A DNA stretch of 64,000 bases from Lachnospiraceae bacterium MA2020 (GTDB lineage Bacteria > Bacillota > Clostridia > Lachnospirales > Lachnospiraceae). Within the stretch, counting starts at the first letter, position 1; each line of letters begins with the position of its first letter. Location of the stretch: the NCBI GenBank assembly GCA_000746015.1, contig JQKK01000004.1, forward strand, positions 124,001 through 188,000, in the 5' to 3' direction. Shown here one piece after another: positions 1 through 7,573 of the stretch. Position numbers and translations under genes: made by a program. The notes beneath the pieces were generated by a model. The model had not been told where the DNA came from, did not search any database, and was given only the letters and a program-made list of their open reading frames with translations.

Positions 1-2
1 TT

Positions 3-371
3 GTAAGAGAAACAGGCGAGATATTTGCTGATGGAGCACATATAATTTATGTGAATGGCAAATATCGAGGAGATGATGCGTTTGGAAAGCTTGCACATGA
101 TTTTAATTGCAAGAAATCCAAAAATATGTATTATAAGCCGTTTGCTGATGGCGTTAGACACTTTAAGGAAACGGAGAAAGGTAGGGAAGAAATGTGTGAG
201 TCTGTTGAAAAATATGCAGATAAAAAATCTGAAAAAAGTAGAATGGATACACTTATCAATAATGTAAGCTTAATGATGAAAAATATGAAATGCTCATTGG
301 AAGACGCTCTTAATGCGTTAGAAATCAGTGGTAAAGAAAGAACGCTTATTACTAAGCAGCTTCAAAAGTGA
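3..371 (+). CDS. Rpn/PD-(D/E)XK nuclease-family transposase, C-terminal part (5' end outside window)
   Basis: The reading frame is open from the left edge (codon at 3-5) to the stop at 369-371, so this is the 3' end of a longer gene. The visible 122 residues include IIYVNGKYRGDDAFGKLAHD and a later FKETEKGREEMCE stretch, followed by a helical tail. Both are typical of the C-terminus of the PD-(D/E)XK family transposases/recombination-promoting nucleases that occur in many copies in gut Firmicutes. The catalytic core lies outside the window, so activity cannot be judged. A terminator follows 30 bases downstream. The family assignment is by recognition of the tail motif and is fairly secure; whether the element is mobile is unknown. 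Confidence 0.75.
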   Translation, partial: VRETGEIFADGAHIIYVNGKYRGDDAFGKLAHDFNCKKSKNMYYKPFADGVRHFKETEKGREEMCESVEKYADKKSEKSRMDTLINNVSLMMKNMKCSLEDALNALEISGKERTLITKQLQK

Positions 372-400
372 AACTAAATAACGAATATAAAGTATGGAAA

Positions 401-428
401 GCAGTGGACAATAAGTCTACTGCTTTTT
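401..428 (+). terminator. Intrinsic terminator after the Rpn-family gene
   Basis: A 9-bp stem (401-409 with 415-423, one G-T pair) with a 5-base AATAA loop is followed by TTTTT at 424-428. It lies 30 bases after the stop of the partial nuclease gene. Confidence 0.8.
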
Positions 429-436
429 ATGTAGAC

Positions 437-488
437 TAGCACCACAGACGAAGAGTTCTTGATCTTGAGCGAATCGTCTGCGGTGCTA
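437..488. repeat. 15-bp imperfect inverted repeat in intergenic space
   Basis: TAGCACCACAGACGA (437-451) is mirrored by TCGTCTGCGGTGCTA (474-488): 14 of 15 positions pair, with a 22-base loop. It lies beyond the terminator of the nuclease gene and has no run of T, so it is not a standard terminator. It could be the end of a mobile element or a structured RNA. The remaining bases up to 599 hold no recognisable gene. Confidence 0.5.
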
Positions 489-599
489 TGTCGGAGTTAA
501 AAGAAAGTTCGGTGGAAAGTCGGTTTCCTGTGTTGCGTTGGATATGTGTCCCGGCTTACGCCGTCATGTTATCAAATCAGTGAAATTAAGAGTGAATCT

Positions 600-1802
600 T
601 TATTTCTCCCTATCTTGATTCATATAGTGCTCAACTGCAGTTGGCAGTCCTTTTGACTCCAGCTTTCTATTTACCTTTCGCTTGAGAAGAGTATAGATCA
701 CTGCGAAGGTAGGAACTCCAAGGTACATGCCGAGGGCTCCGAAGAATCCACCGCCTACAAGGATTGAGAAGATTACCCAGAAGCCGCTGAGCCCGGTCGA
801 ATCTCCAAAAAGCTTTGGCTTGATGATATTTCCGTCACACTGCTGCAGGATAAGTATCATTATCAAAAAGTACAGTGCCTTGATAGGACTGATGAGCAAT
901 ATGATAATGGCACTTGGTATAGCGCCGAGGTAAGGACCAAAAAACGGAATAATGTTTGTAACACCAACGATAACACTTATCAGGACCGGATAAGGAATAT
1001 TGATAAAGATGCAAAGCACGAAGCAGATACCTCCGATAAGGAGAGAATCTATGAGGCTGCTCTTGATATAGTCCTGGAAGGTTTTGTTTGTATAGTGGAA
1101 AAACTCTCCAAGCGCTTCAACTTTTTCGGTTGTGAAAAGTGCATTGAATATCTTGTTAACCTGTCCGTAAAAGTGCTCCCTCATGCCCATGATGTAGCAG
1201 GAGAGTATCATACCAAGCAGAAGATTCCAAAGGAAAGAAAAACCGGAAGAAATACCGCTTGCTATGCCAGTGGAAACATTTGTAACTATAGATTTTAACT
1301 GCGGCAGAAGATTGTCGGAAATCCATACTCCAATGTCATATGAGTTTTGATTCAAATAACTTTCAATTTCCGGATAATCACTAAATACCTTGTCAGCAGT
1401 CGCCATGAGATTGTTGTAGTAGGTAGGAAATGATCCTGCGATACTGTTGATACTGGAGACAAGCTGAGGAACAAGGATGCTTATGAACAGGTAAACCGCC
1501 AGTATGATACAGAGCATCGTACAGAAAATAGATATGTTTCTGACTGATTTTTTACTTAGGCGGATTTTAATCTTTTCTAGAAGTTTTGGTATGTTGACAT
1601 CAAAATAATCTAAAAGCGGAGAAAAAAGATAAGTGATCAAAAAGCCATTAAAAATCGGCAGCATGATCTTAAAGAATCCGCGAAATCCCTTAGAAAAACT
1701 GGAAAAATTAAACATAACAAAGCATACTGCTATACTTGCGATAATTACAAAGAAAGCAGTAATTCCCATATTAATATACTTTCTATCTACTTTGAATCGC
1801 AT
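600..1802 (-). CDS. AI-2E family transporter (YtvI/PerM-like membrane protein)
   Basis: A 400-residue polytopic membrane protein of the PF01594 family, whose members are described as autoinducer-2 exporters, Na+/H+ antiporters or general permeases; the substrate here is unknown. It shows an N-terminal pair of membrane segments, a long soluble stretch with the SFPTYYNNL type of motif (about residues 125-190), then a C-terminal block with NIIPFFGPYLGAIP and the GGGFFGALGMYLGVPTFAV signature. The start at 1802 is chosen because AGGAGG precedes it by 6 bases; the frame stays open for 14 more codons upstream without a ribosome site. It is a single gene on the minus strand. No clear terminator was seen downstream. 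Confidence 0.85.
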   Translation of the reverse strand: MRFKVDRKYINMGITAFFVIIASIAVCFVMFNFSSFSKGFRGFFKIMLPIFNGFLITYLFSPLLDYFDVNIPKLLEKIKIRLSKKSVRNISIFCTMLCIILAVYLFISILVPQLVSSINSIAGSFPTYYNNLMATADKVFSDYPEIESYLNQNSYDIGVWISDNLLPQLKSIVTNVSTGIASGISSGFSFLWNLLLGMILSCYIMGMREHFYGQVNKIFNALFTTEKVEALGEFFHYTNKTFQDYIKSSLIDSLLIGGICFVLCIFINIPYPVLISVIVGVTNIIPFFGPYLGAIPSAIIILLISPIKALYFLIMILILQQCDGNIIKPKLFGDSTGLSGFWVIFSILVGGGFFGALGMYLGVPTFAVIYTLLKRKVNRKLESKGLPTAVEHYMNQDREK

Positions 1803-1909
1803 AGGGAGCCTCCTAAAAGAATAATTATAAAATGATTTTAGCACAATAAAGCATTTATTTCTATTAAATAAAGCTTAAGGTATTGCATAAAACACAAATA
1901 TGATATATA

Positions 1910-1947
1910 TTTAGATATAACAAAAGTAGTTTAGATATAACTATAAT
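1910..1947 (+). promoter_or_regulatory. Promoter of the GH43 gene with two TTTAGATATAAC direct repeats
   Basis: TTTAGATATAAC occurs at 1910-1921 and again at 1930-1941, exactly 20 bp apart (two helical turns). A perfect TATAAT (1942-1947) follows at once; no good -35 was found because the repeats occupy that space. The TTTAGA core recurs in the divergent control region of the ArsR-type regulator (3968-4009). Inference: operator boxes for that regulator. Confidence 0.6.
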
Positions 1948-1977
1948 ATATTTTTTATAAAGGGAGCAGGTATAGTC

Positions 1978-2922
1978 ATGTTACAGTACAATGAAGAATG
2001 GATAACACAGAGGGCAGATCCTTATATATACAAAGATTATAAGGGCAAGTATTATTTTACAGCGTCAGTTCCGGAGTATGACAGGATAGTGCTTAGATGC
2101 GCTGATAGTCTTGAAGATTTAGAAAAAGCTGAAGAAAATACTATCTGGACAAAGCACGAAAGCGGAATAATGAGCTTTAATGTGTGGGCACCGGAGATAC
2201 ATTATCTGTTTGGTGGATGGTATATATATTTTGCAGCTAGCGATAAGGATGATATATGGGCTCTCAGACCCTATGTTTTGAAGTGCTGCGGCGATGATCC
2301 CATGACTGACGAGTGGGCAGAGCTCGGCATGATGAAGGCAGCGGAAGATGATGAGTTTTCATTTAGAGCTTTTTCTTTAGATATGACAGTATTTGAGAAT
2401 AAAGGCGAGTGGTATGCTGTCTGGGCTGAAAAAGTGAGCGTTGGTAAGCAGATCTCTAATCTTTATATCGCAAAGATGAAGAGTGCTAATGAGCTTGCAA
2501 CAGCGCAGGTACTTTTGGCATCGCCTGACTATGCATGGGAGAGACATGGTTTTTGGGTAAATGAAGGCCCGGGCGTAATACATCATGATGGGCGCATATT
2601 CCTTACTTATAGTGCAAGCGATACAAGCCCGGCATATTGTGTAGGAATGTTGACAGCCGATGAAGATAGTGATCTTTTAGATCCGGCGAACTGGCGCAAG
2701 ATGCATGATCCTGTGCTTGGTACAGATATTTCAAGGAGTATCTATGGCCCTGGGCACAATAGCTTTACAGTTGATGAAAATGGAAATGATGTAATGGTGT
2801 TCCATGCAAGGACTACCGATAAACTGATATGTGAAGATCCGCTGTATGATCCAAACAGGCATACCATGGTATTGCCTGTTAAATGGGACAAAGATGGTTT
2901 TCCGAGATTTGAATTCGTATAA
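1978..2922 (+). CDS. Glycoside hydrolase family 43 protein (probable alpha-L-arabinofuranosidase or beta-xylosidase)
   Basis: A 314-residue protein with the single five-bladed propeller of GH43. The catalytic base is the Asp of RADPYIYKD (D14), and the general acid is probably the Glu of VNEGPGVI (E196). GPGHNSF near residue 260 matches the third blade motif. There is no signal peptide, so it should act in the cytoplasm on short arabino- or xylo-oligosaccharides. It lies next to an ArsR-type regulator and a GH51 arabinofuranosidase with an oligosaccharide importer, which favours arabinose-containing substrates. GH43 members also include xylosidases, so the exact specificity is inferred. It converges with the regulator gene and shares a strong terminator with it. 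Confidence 0.85.
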   Translation: MLQYNEEWITQRADPYIYKDYKGKYYFTASVPEYDRIVLRCADSLEDLEKAEENTIWTKHESGIMSFNVWAPEIHYLFGGWYIYFAASDKDDIWALRPYVLKCCGDDPMTDEWAELGMMKAAEDDEFSFRAFSLDMTVFENKGEWYAVWAEKVSVGKQISNLYIAKMKSANELATAQVLLASPDYAWERHGFWVNEGPGVIHHDGRIFLTYSASDTSPAYCVGMLTADEDSDLLDPANWRKMHDPVLGTDISRSIYGPGHNSFTVDENGNDVMVFHARTTDKLICEDPLYDPNRHTMVLPVKWDKDGFPRFEFV

Positions 2923-2926
2923 AATT

Positions 2927-2973
2927 AATCCCCCGACGCTTCGGTTAATATGCTAAAGCGTCGGGGGATTTTT
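2927..2973. terminator. Bidirectional terminator between GH43 and ArsR-type regulator
   Basis: A perfect 15-bp GC-rich stem (2927-2941 with 2956-2970) has T runs on both strands (2969-2973 on the plus strand). It closes the two convergent genes. Confidence 0.9.
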
Positions 2974-2977
2974 AAAT

Positions 2978-3898
2978 TTACAAGATAGGAGAGTAAGTGA
3001 TGCTTACTTCGATATCCTGCCTGTAGTTTCCAAAAGTCTTTCCAAATATAGTAAGACCGCCTACATGTACTGCATCATCAGGTACACCAAGACGGAAACG
3101 TATCTGACTTTTATAGTTTAAGTTAAACTGATCTATGGTGACATCGGATATCCTGAGACCGTCTATATAAGTGCCATTGTGGTTTATTACAAGATTTTTC
3201 AAAAGTCCGTACTGATTCCAGTTTGGATACCACCAGTCCGGTGTAAAGAGACCTTTGACGCCTCCGAAATCGCCGGGAGACGTCCATACGCCGATATCGG
3301 TATTGTTTAAGCTGAAATGAATATCGGAAGGCCAGTTGTCATTGCAGCCGGGGGCCTCGGAAGAAAGCTCCATGGAAAATGAGATCTGGTCGATCTTTTG
3401 ATTTATAGGAATAAAATTTGGGACTATATACTCTACGTAGCCGCGTGTAAACCAGAGAATATCAGCGTTCATGCGGTCTGGATGCGCAAAGTATCTTGCG
3501 TCGTCAACCTCACCTATGAGTGACTCAGAGTTGGCTATACCGCATGTTGGATATACTTCGTATTCACCATATTGTCCAACGCGGATATGAGAGCGATAGA
3601 CGTTTTTGTCATCTACTTCATTGCCTTTAAAGTCAATAAGAACAGAGTCTAAATGAACGGAGCATATCTTTTGATTGCCGTGACCGCTTGCTTCCTGTGA
3701 TACAGAAACTATACCACATTCTTCAAGCTTTTTGATATGGCTTGTCAGTGCACCGTTGGTGATTTTGAGGCTGCTTGCAAGCTCATTCATATTCATGTGG
3801 TCATTGGCAATAAGTGTTTTAACGATTTCTATACGAATGTCAGAGCCCAGAGCTTTGAAAAACTCCCGTCCTTCTTCAATCGATTTAAAATGGATCAT
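2978..3898 (-). CDS. ArsR-type winged-helix regulator with a large C-terminal sensor-like domain
   Basis: A 306-residue protein. Residues about 10-65 form an ArsR/HTH_20-like winged helix (ALGSDIRIEIVKTL, MNELASSLKITNGALTSHIKKLEECGIV). The remaining 230 residues are a beta-rich domain with many Trp, Asn and Gly residues (PDWWYPNWNQYG), resembling a carbohydrate-binding fold. That suggests direct sugar sensing, which is an inference. Classical ArsR proteins are about 100 residues, so the extension is marked. GGGAGGG precedes the ATG at 3898. The gene is divergent from the arabinose importer and convergent with GH43; TTTAGA boxes lie in both promoter regions. It is probably the local regulator of arabino-oligosaccharide use. 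Whether it activates or represses is not visible. Confidence 0.75.
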   Translation of the reverse strand: MIHFKSIEEGREFFKALGSDIRIEIVKTLIANDHMNMNELASSLKITNGALTSHIKKLEECGIVSVSQEASGHGNQKICSVHLDSVLIDFKGNEVDDKNVYRSHIRVGQYGEYEVYPTCGIANSESLIGEVDDARYFAHPDRMNADILWFTRGYVEYIVPNFIPINQKIDQISFSMELSSEAPGCNDNWPSDIHFSLNNTDIGVWTSPGDFGGVKGLFTPDWWYPNWNQYGLLKNLVINHNGTYIDGLRISDVTIDQFNLNYKSQIRFRLGVPDDAVHVGGLTIFGKTFGNYRQDIEVSITYSPIL

Positions 3899-3938
3899 GG
3901 GTTCCCTCCCAATACTTTATTATGGTAGTTCAGTAAAG

Positions 3939-3967
3939 ATTATACAGCCTATGAGATATATGGTCAA
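3939..3967 (-). promoter_or_regulatory. Promoter of the ArsR-type regulator
   Basis: On the minus strand TTGACC (3962-3967) is separated by 17 bp from TATAAT (3939-3944). This sits 40 bases upstream of the regulator start. Confidence 0.75.
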
Positions 3968-4009
3968 CTAAATTTTAGATAATACAAATATATTTTAGAA
4001 AAATCTAAA
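3968..4009. promoter_or_regulatory. Operator cluster between the divergent regulator and importer promoters
   Basis: TTTAGA-AAAA-TCTAAA (3994-4009) is a perfect inverted repeat ending 7 bp before the -35 of the importer promoter. CTAAA-T-TTTAG (3968-3978) is a second one, touching the -35 of the regulator promoter. The same TTTAGA core makes the direct repeats before the GH43 gene. Inference: binding sites of the ArsR-type regulator, able to control both divergent promoters. Confidence 0.6.
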
Positions 4010-4016
4010 TTTTATA

Positions 4017-4045
4017 TTGACATGTGATTTCGAAAAGTGTATATT
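4017..4045 (+). promoter_or_regulatory. Promoter of the arabino-oligosaccharide importer operon
   Basis: A perfect TTGACA (4017-4022), a 17-bp spacer and TATATT (4040-4045). The first gene starts at 4211, leaving a leader of about 160 bases in which no recognisable riboswitch was seen. Confidence 0.8.
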
Positions 4046-4210
4046 GACTATATAAACAACCAAGAGTACGCGAAAACTAATCAAGATGCACAAAAGAAGA
4101 GAAATGACTTGAATGATTTATTTTGAAAATTGCTAAAAGAATTTACAAATATATTGAAATTCAAGAGTGTATTTATAGTTTTTGCAAAGTTCAAAGGAGG
4201 AATTTCTTTT

Positions 4211-5632
4211 ATGAAGAAGAAAATAGTGAGTGCTATCCTTAGTGCAGCTATGGTAGCTTCTCTGCTTGTGGGATGTGGTACAACAAACGCTCCTGAGGGA
4301 GCATCAGGAGAGAGCGGACAGGTTGAGAGTGAGGCAGCTGAGACAGAGGCGGAAGGAACTGAGGCAGTTCCGGAGGCTGTTACAACTGTTGGCCCTGACA
4401 GCGGAACTCACATGGAGATGTGGTCATTCGTTGAGGCTCACAACACCTTCTATGCACAGATGCTTGATAAGTGGAATGAGCAGAATCCTGACCGTCAGAT
4501 CCAGATAACATTTACAACTTATCCTTATGGTGATATGCATCAGAAACTTATAATGTCACTTCAGACTGCTACAGGAGCTCCTGATCTTTGTGATGTTGAG
4601 ATGGGACAGGTTCCTAATGTATATGAAGGTGTTGATCAGTGGCTCTATCCCCTTAATGATGCCATGAAGCCTTATGAAGCTGATATGCTTAAGTCAAGAC
4701 TTGATGCATATAAAGGTTCAGACGGCAATCAGTATGGCGCTCCTTTCCATGTAGGTGCGACAGTAATGTACTGGAATCTCGCTGAGCTTGAAAAATATAA
4801 CATTACTCAGGCTGATGTAGATGCAGTTGAGACATGGGATGATTACACAGCTCTTGGTAAGAAGTACATCGAGGCCAGAGGCGAGGAAGGAAAGTACTTC
4901 ACAAGTGTAGATACAGGCGGAGCTGACTGGCTCTGGATCGCAATGGCTGAGTATGGTGAGGACTGGACAGGCGGATTTGAAGGTAAGGCAAATGTTCAGC
5001 TCGATTCAGTAAAGAAGATGCTCACAATGCAGCAGGGATGGCTCAACGATAAGGTTGCCGAGGTTTCACCGGACGGACATGTGGACCTTGAGGCAGGATA
5101 CCAGAACATCCTTGACAAAAACATAGTTTCATTCCCCAAAGCTATGTGGTATATGAGCAGATTCAAGAACTATATGCCTGAAGAAAAAGGCAACTGGTAC
5201 ATTACAAAGTGTCCTGTATTTGAGGCAGGTCAGAATTGTTCAGTTGGTATCGGCGGAACAGGCACAGTAGTTACACAGCAGTCATCTGATCCGGCACTTG
5301 CAGCGGATTTCCTCTGCTTTGCAAAGATGTCACCTGAAGGCGAGACAAAGATCTGGGAAGACCTCGGATTTGATGTCTGCAATACATCACTTTGGTCAGA
5401 TGATTCATTCGCACATGACGAATCAAATTACTACAATACATTCTTCCGTAATTATCCATATGATGTACTTAACAGCATCAAGGACAACATCGGAACGATC
5501 ATGACAGTAGAGATCAGCCCGACCATCAATGAGCAGATCTGCACAACAACCCTCAATGAAGTCCTTGAGGACGGCATGGATGTTGATAGCGCACTTGCCG
5601 AGGCTCAGAATGCGGTGGATCTTGAACAGTAA
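4211..5632 (+). CDS. ABC transporter substrate-binding lipoprotein (family 1, sugar/oligosaccharide)
   Basis: A 473-residue extracellular binding protein. It begins with a lipoprotein signal peptide ending in the lipobox LLVGC (Cys at residue 22), then an acidic Glu/Ala/Ser-rich linker to about residue 65, then a bacterial solute-binding fold (WNEQNPDRQIQITFTTYPYGD, DLCDVEMGQV). The start at 4211 follows AAAGGAGG. The frame is open 27 codons further upstream to 4130, but that extension lacks a ribosome site and would bury the signal peptide. It is the first gene of the importer operon with two permeases and GH51, so arabino-oligosaccharides are the likely ligand (inference from context). Confidence 0.88.
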   Translation: MKKKIVSAILSAAMVASLLVGCGTTNAPEGASGESGQVESEAAETEAEGTEAVPEAVTTVGPDSGTHMEMWSFVEAHNTFYAQMLDKWNEQNPDRQIQITFTTYPYGDMHQKLIMSLQTATGAPDLCDVEMGQVPNVYEGVDQWLYPLNDAMKPYEADMLKSRLDAYKGSDGNQYGAPFHVGATVMYWNLAELEKYNITQADVDAVETWDDYTALGKKYIEARGEEGKYFTSVDTGGADWLWIAMAEYGEDWTGGFEGKANVQLDSVKKMLTMQQGWLNDKVAEVSPDGHVDLEAGYQNILDKNIVSFPKAMWYMSRFKNYMPEEKGNWYITKCPVFEAGQNCSVGIGGTGTVVTQQSSDPALAADFLCFAKMSPEGETKIWEDLGFDVCNTSLWSDDSFAHDESNYYNTFFRNYPYDVLNSIKDNIGTIMTVEISPTINEQICTTTLNEVLEDGMDVDSALAEAQNAVDLEQ

Positions 5633-5699
5633 TATCACAGGGGGTGCCGGTGCTATAGAAGCTAAGGCATCCCATTCTTCAAAAAAGGAGGGAAATACT

Positions 5700-6596
5700 T
5701 TGAGTTTTAAGAAGTTCTTATATTCACAAAAGACAGCACCATATGTATTTGCGCTTCCTTTTATACTAAGCTTCACAATCTTTTGGATCTATCCACTCTT
5801 TAGCGCTATCATAATGAGTTTCCAGGACATTGGAGCAGTTACTACAAAATTCATCGGAATCAAGAATTATACCAAACTATTGAAAGATTCCGTATTCCAC
5901 ATAGCAATGGCAAACAGCTTTGAGTATATGCTGTTTACATGTCTTTTGCTCATACCGTTCCCCCTTCTTTATGCTGTATTGATGGACAGCAATCTTGTAA
6001 AGGCAAAAGGATTATGGAAAGCATTACTTTATGTTCCGGCTCTGACATCAGTAGTAATATCCGGTACACTTTTCCGTCTCATGTTCTCAGAATATAAGAC
6101 CGGCCAGCTCAATGTTTTAATGACTATGCTTGGGTTACCTGCCATGAAATGGCTCAAGGTAAAATTTACTTCGGAAATTGCATTGCTTTTGCTTTGCTGC
6201 TGGCGCTGGACAGGCGTAAATATGCTTTATTTCCTGTCAGGACTTAAGTCAATCGACAAATCCCTCTATGAGTCAGCTGACATTGATGGAGCGACATCAT
6301 GGCAGAAGTTTAAGTTTATAACGATCCCATTGATGAAGCCTACAACAATATATGTACTTACCATCAGTATTTATGCCGGCTTGTCAATGTTCCTTGAGAG
6401 CTTTATGCTCTGGGCAGGCAACAGCTCACCAAACAATATCGGCCTTACAATAGTTGGTTACCTCTATAAGAGAGGAATCGAGAAAGACGACATGGGATAT
6501 GCCTGTGCGGTAGGTGTAGTCCTTATGGTACTCGGACTTATAATCAACTTTGTACAGCTTGGACTGAATGGAACACTTAAAAAGGAGGAAGACTGA
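5700..6596 (+). CDS. ABC transporter permease (MalF/LacF-like)
   Basis: A 298-residue inner-membrane permease of the binding-protein-dependent sugar class, with six predicted membrane segments and an EAA loop (ADIDGATSWQKFKFITIPL) about 75 residues from the end. The TTG at 5700 is chosen as start because AAGGAGG lies 7 bases before it and translation then begins MSFKKFLYSQKTAPYVF, usual for this family. The frame is open upstream to 5529, overlapping the lipoprotein gene, which is not credible. It pairs with the following permease, two bases away, to form the membrane channel for the lipoprotein at 4211. Confidence 0.88.
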   Translation: MSFKKFLYSQKTAPYVFALPFILSFTIFWIYPLFSAIIMSFQDIGAVTTKFIGIKNYTKLLKDSVFHIAMANSFEYMLFTCLLLIPFPLLYAVLMDSNLVKAKGLWKALLYVPALTSVVISGTLFRLMFSEYKTGQLNVLMTMLGLPAMKWLKVKFTSEIALLLLCCWRWTGVNMLYFLSGLKSIDKSLYESADIDGATSWQKFKFITIPLMKPTTIYVLTISIYAGLSMFLESFMLWAGNSSPNNIGLTIVGYLYKRGIEKDDMGYACAVGVVLMVLGLIINFVQLGLNGTLKKEED

Positions 6597-6598
6597 TA

Positions 6599-7477
6599 AT
6601 GCCAGCTACAGATACAGTAAAGAAAAGCAGCTCAAAGATCGGAGCAACAATTGGCAGCGTTTTTGCTACAGGTCTGTTTGCAATCGTAAGTGCTATCATA
6701 TGTTTTCCGCTTTTGGCAGGACTTATAGCTTCCTTCAGACCGGGCAGAGAGCTTATAAGAAAGGGACTGAGCATAAGCTTAGATCCTTCATCTATGAACC
6801 TTAATAACTACAACTATCTTTTTTGCGGAAATGCTGACTCAAAGAAGTATTGGATGTGGTTTAAGAACAGCATGGTGCTCACGGTAGTAACTGTCGCACT
6901 TACCTTGATCATATGCTATTTTGTAGCATACAGCATAACTATGTATGAGTTTAGGTTTAAGAGGCTTTTCTTCCTTCTCGTGATAGCAACAATGATGGTC
7001 CCTTTCGAGATCCTCATGCTGCCTCTCTATAAGGAGATAATCGCCTTTAAGCTTATTGATACTATGGCTGGTGTCATGCTTCCGGGACTTTGCGCTTCGT
7101 CTACCATATTTTTCTTCCACCAGTATATGAAATCTCTGCCAAAAGAACTTCTCGACTCAGGAAGAATAGATGGAGCAAATGAGTACAGGATAGCGGTAAG
7201 CATCATGATGCCTATAGCAAAGCCGGCATTTTCAGCTATGGCTATACTTTGTGCGATGGGTGCCTGGAACAACATGCTTTGGCCTATGCTCATATTTAGA
7301 AGTGCAAATAAATTTACTCTCACTATAGGATTAAATACATTGCTGACACCTTACGGCAACAATTACGATATGCTTATCGCCGGATCCATGATGGCAATAA
7401 TTCCTATACTTATATTGTTCCTTTTATTCCAGAAGTATATTGTGGATGGAATGACAGCCGGTGCTGTAAAGGGATGA
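6599..7477 (+). CDS. ABC transporter permease (MalG/LacG-like)
   Basis: A 292-residue polytopic permease, the usual second subunit of CUT1 sugar importers. It has six membrane segments and an EAA loop (GRIDGANEYRIAVSIMMPIAKP region, about residues 185-205) for docking an ATPase. AAGGAGG lies 11 bases before the ATG, inside the end of the preceding gene. No ATPase gene is present in the operon, so a shared MsmK/UgpC-type ATPase encoded elsewhere probably powers the importer, as is common in Firmicutes (inference). Confidence 0.88.
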   Translation: MPATDTVKKSSSKIGATIGSVFATGLFAIVSAIICFPLLAGLIASFRPGRELIRKGLSISLDPSSMNLNNYNYLFCGNADSKKYWMWFKNSMVLTVVTVALTLIICYFVAYSITMYEFRFKRLFFLLVIATMMVPFEILMLPLYKEIIAFKLIDTMAGVMLPGLCASSTIFFFHQYMKSLPKELLDSGRIDGANEYRIAVSIMMPIAKPAFSAMAILCAMGAWNNMLWPMLIFRSANKFTLTIGLNTLLTPYGNNYDMLIAGSMMAIIPILILFLLFQKYIVDGMTAGAVKG

Positions 7478-7482
7478 TAATC

Positions 7483-7551
7483 AATAATCTGTCGTATAAA
7501 ATGCAATGATTATTAAGGTATAAAATATTTTATTTTGCTGTAAACTTACAG
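7483..7551 (+). promoter_or_regulatory. Two palindromes before the GH51 gene
   Basis: In the 96-base gap, AATAATC (7483-7489) pairs with GATTATT (7508-7514), and CTGTAA-AC-TTACAG (7538-7551) is a perfect 6-bp palindrome 12 bases before the ribosome site. They have no T run. They may be an mRNA-processing or stability element that lets GH51 be expressed apart from the membrane genes. No function is proven. Confidence 0.35.
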
Positions 7552-7573
7552 TAAAAAACCGAGGAGAATTACA

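Noticed and set aside
4130-4210. N-terminal extension of the binding lipoprotein
   Set aside because: AAAGGAGG and a proper signal peptide start at 4211; the extension has no ribosome site and lies in the leader.
5529-5699. Overlapping long start of the first permease
   Set aside because: It would overlap the lipoprotein gene by over 100 bases; the TTG at 5700 has AAGGAGG at proper distance.
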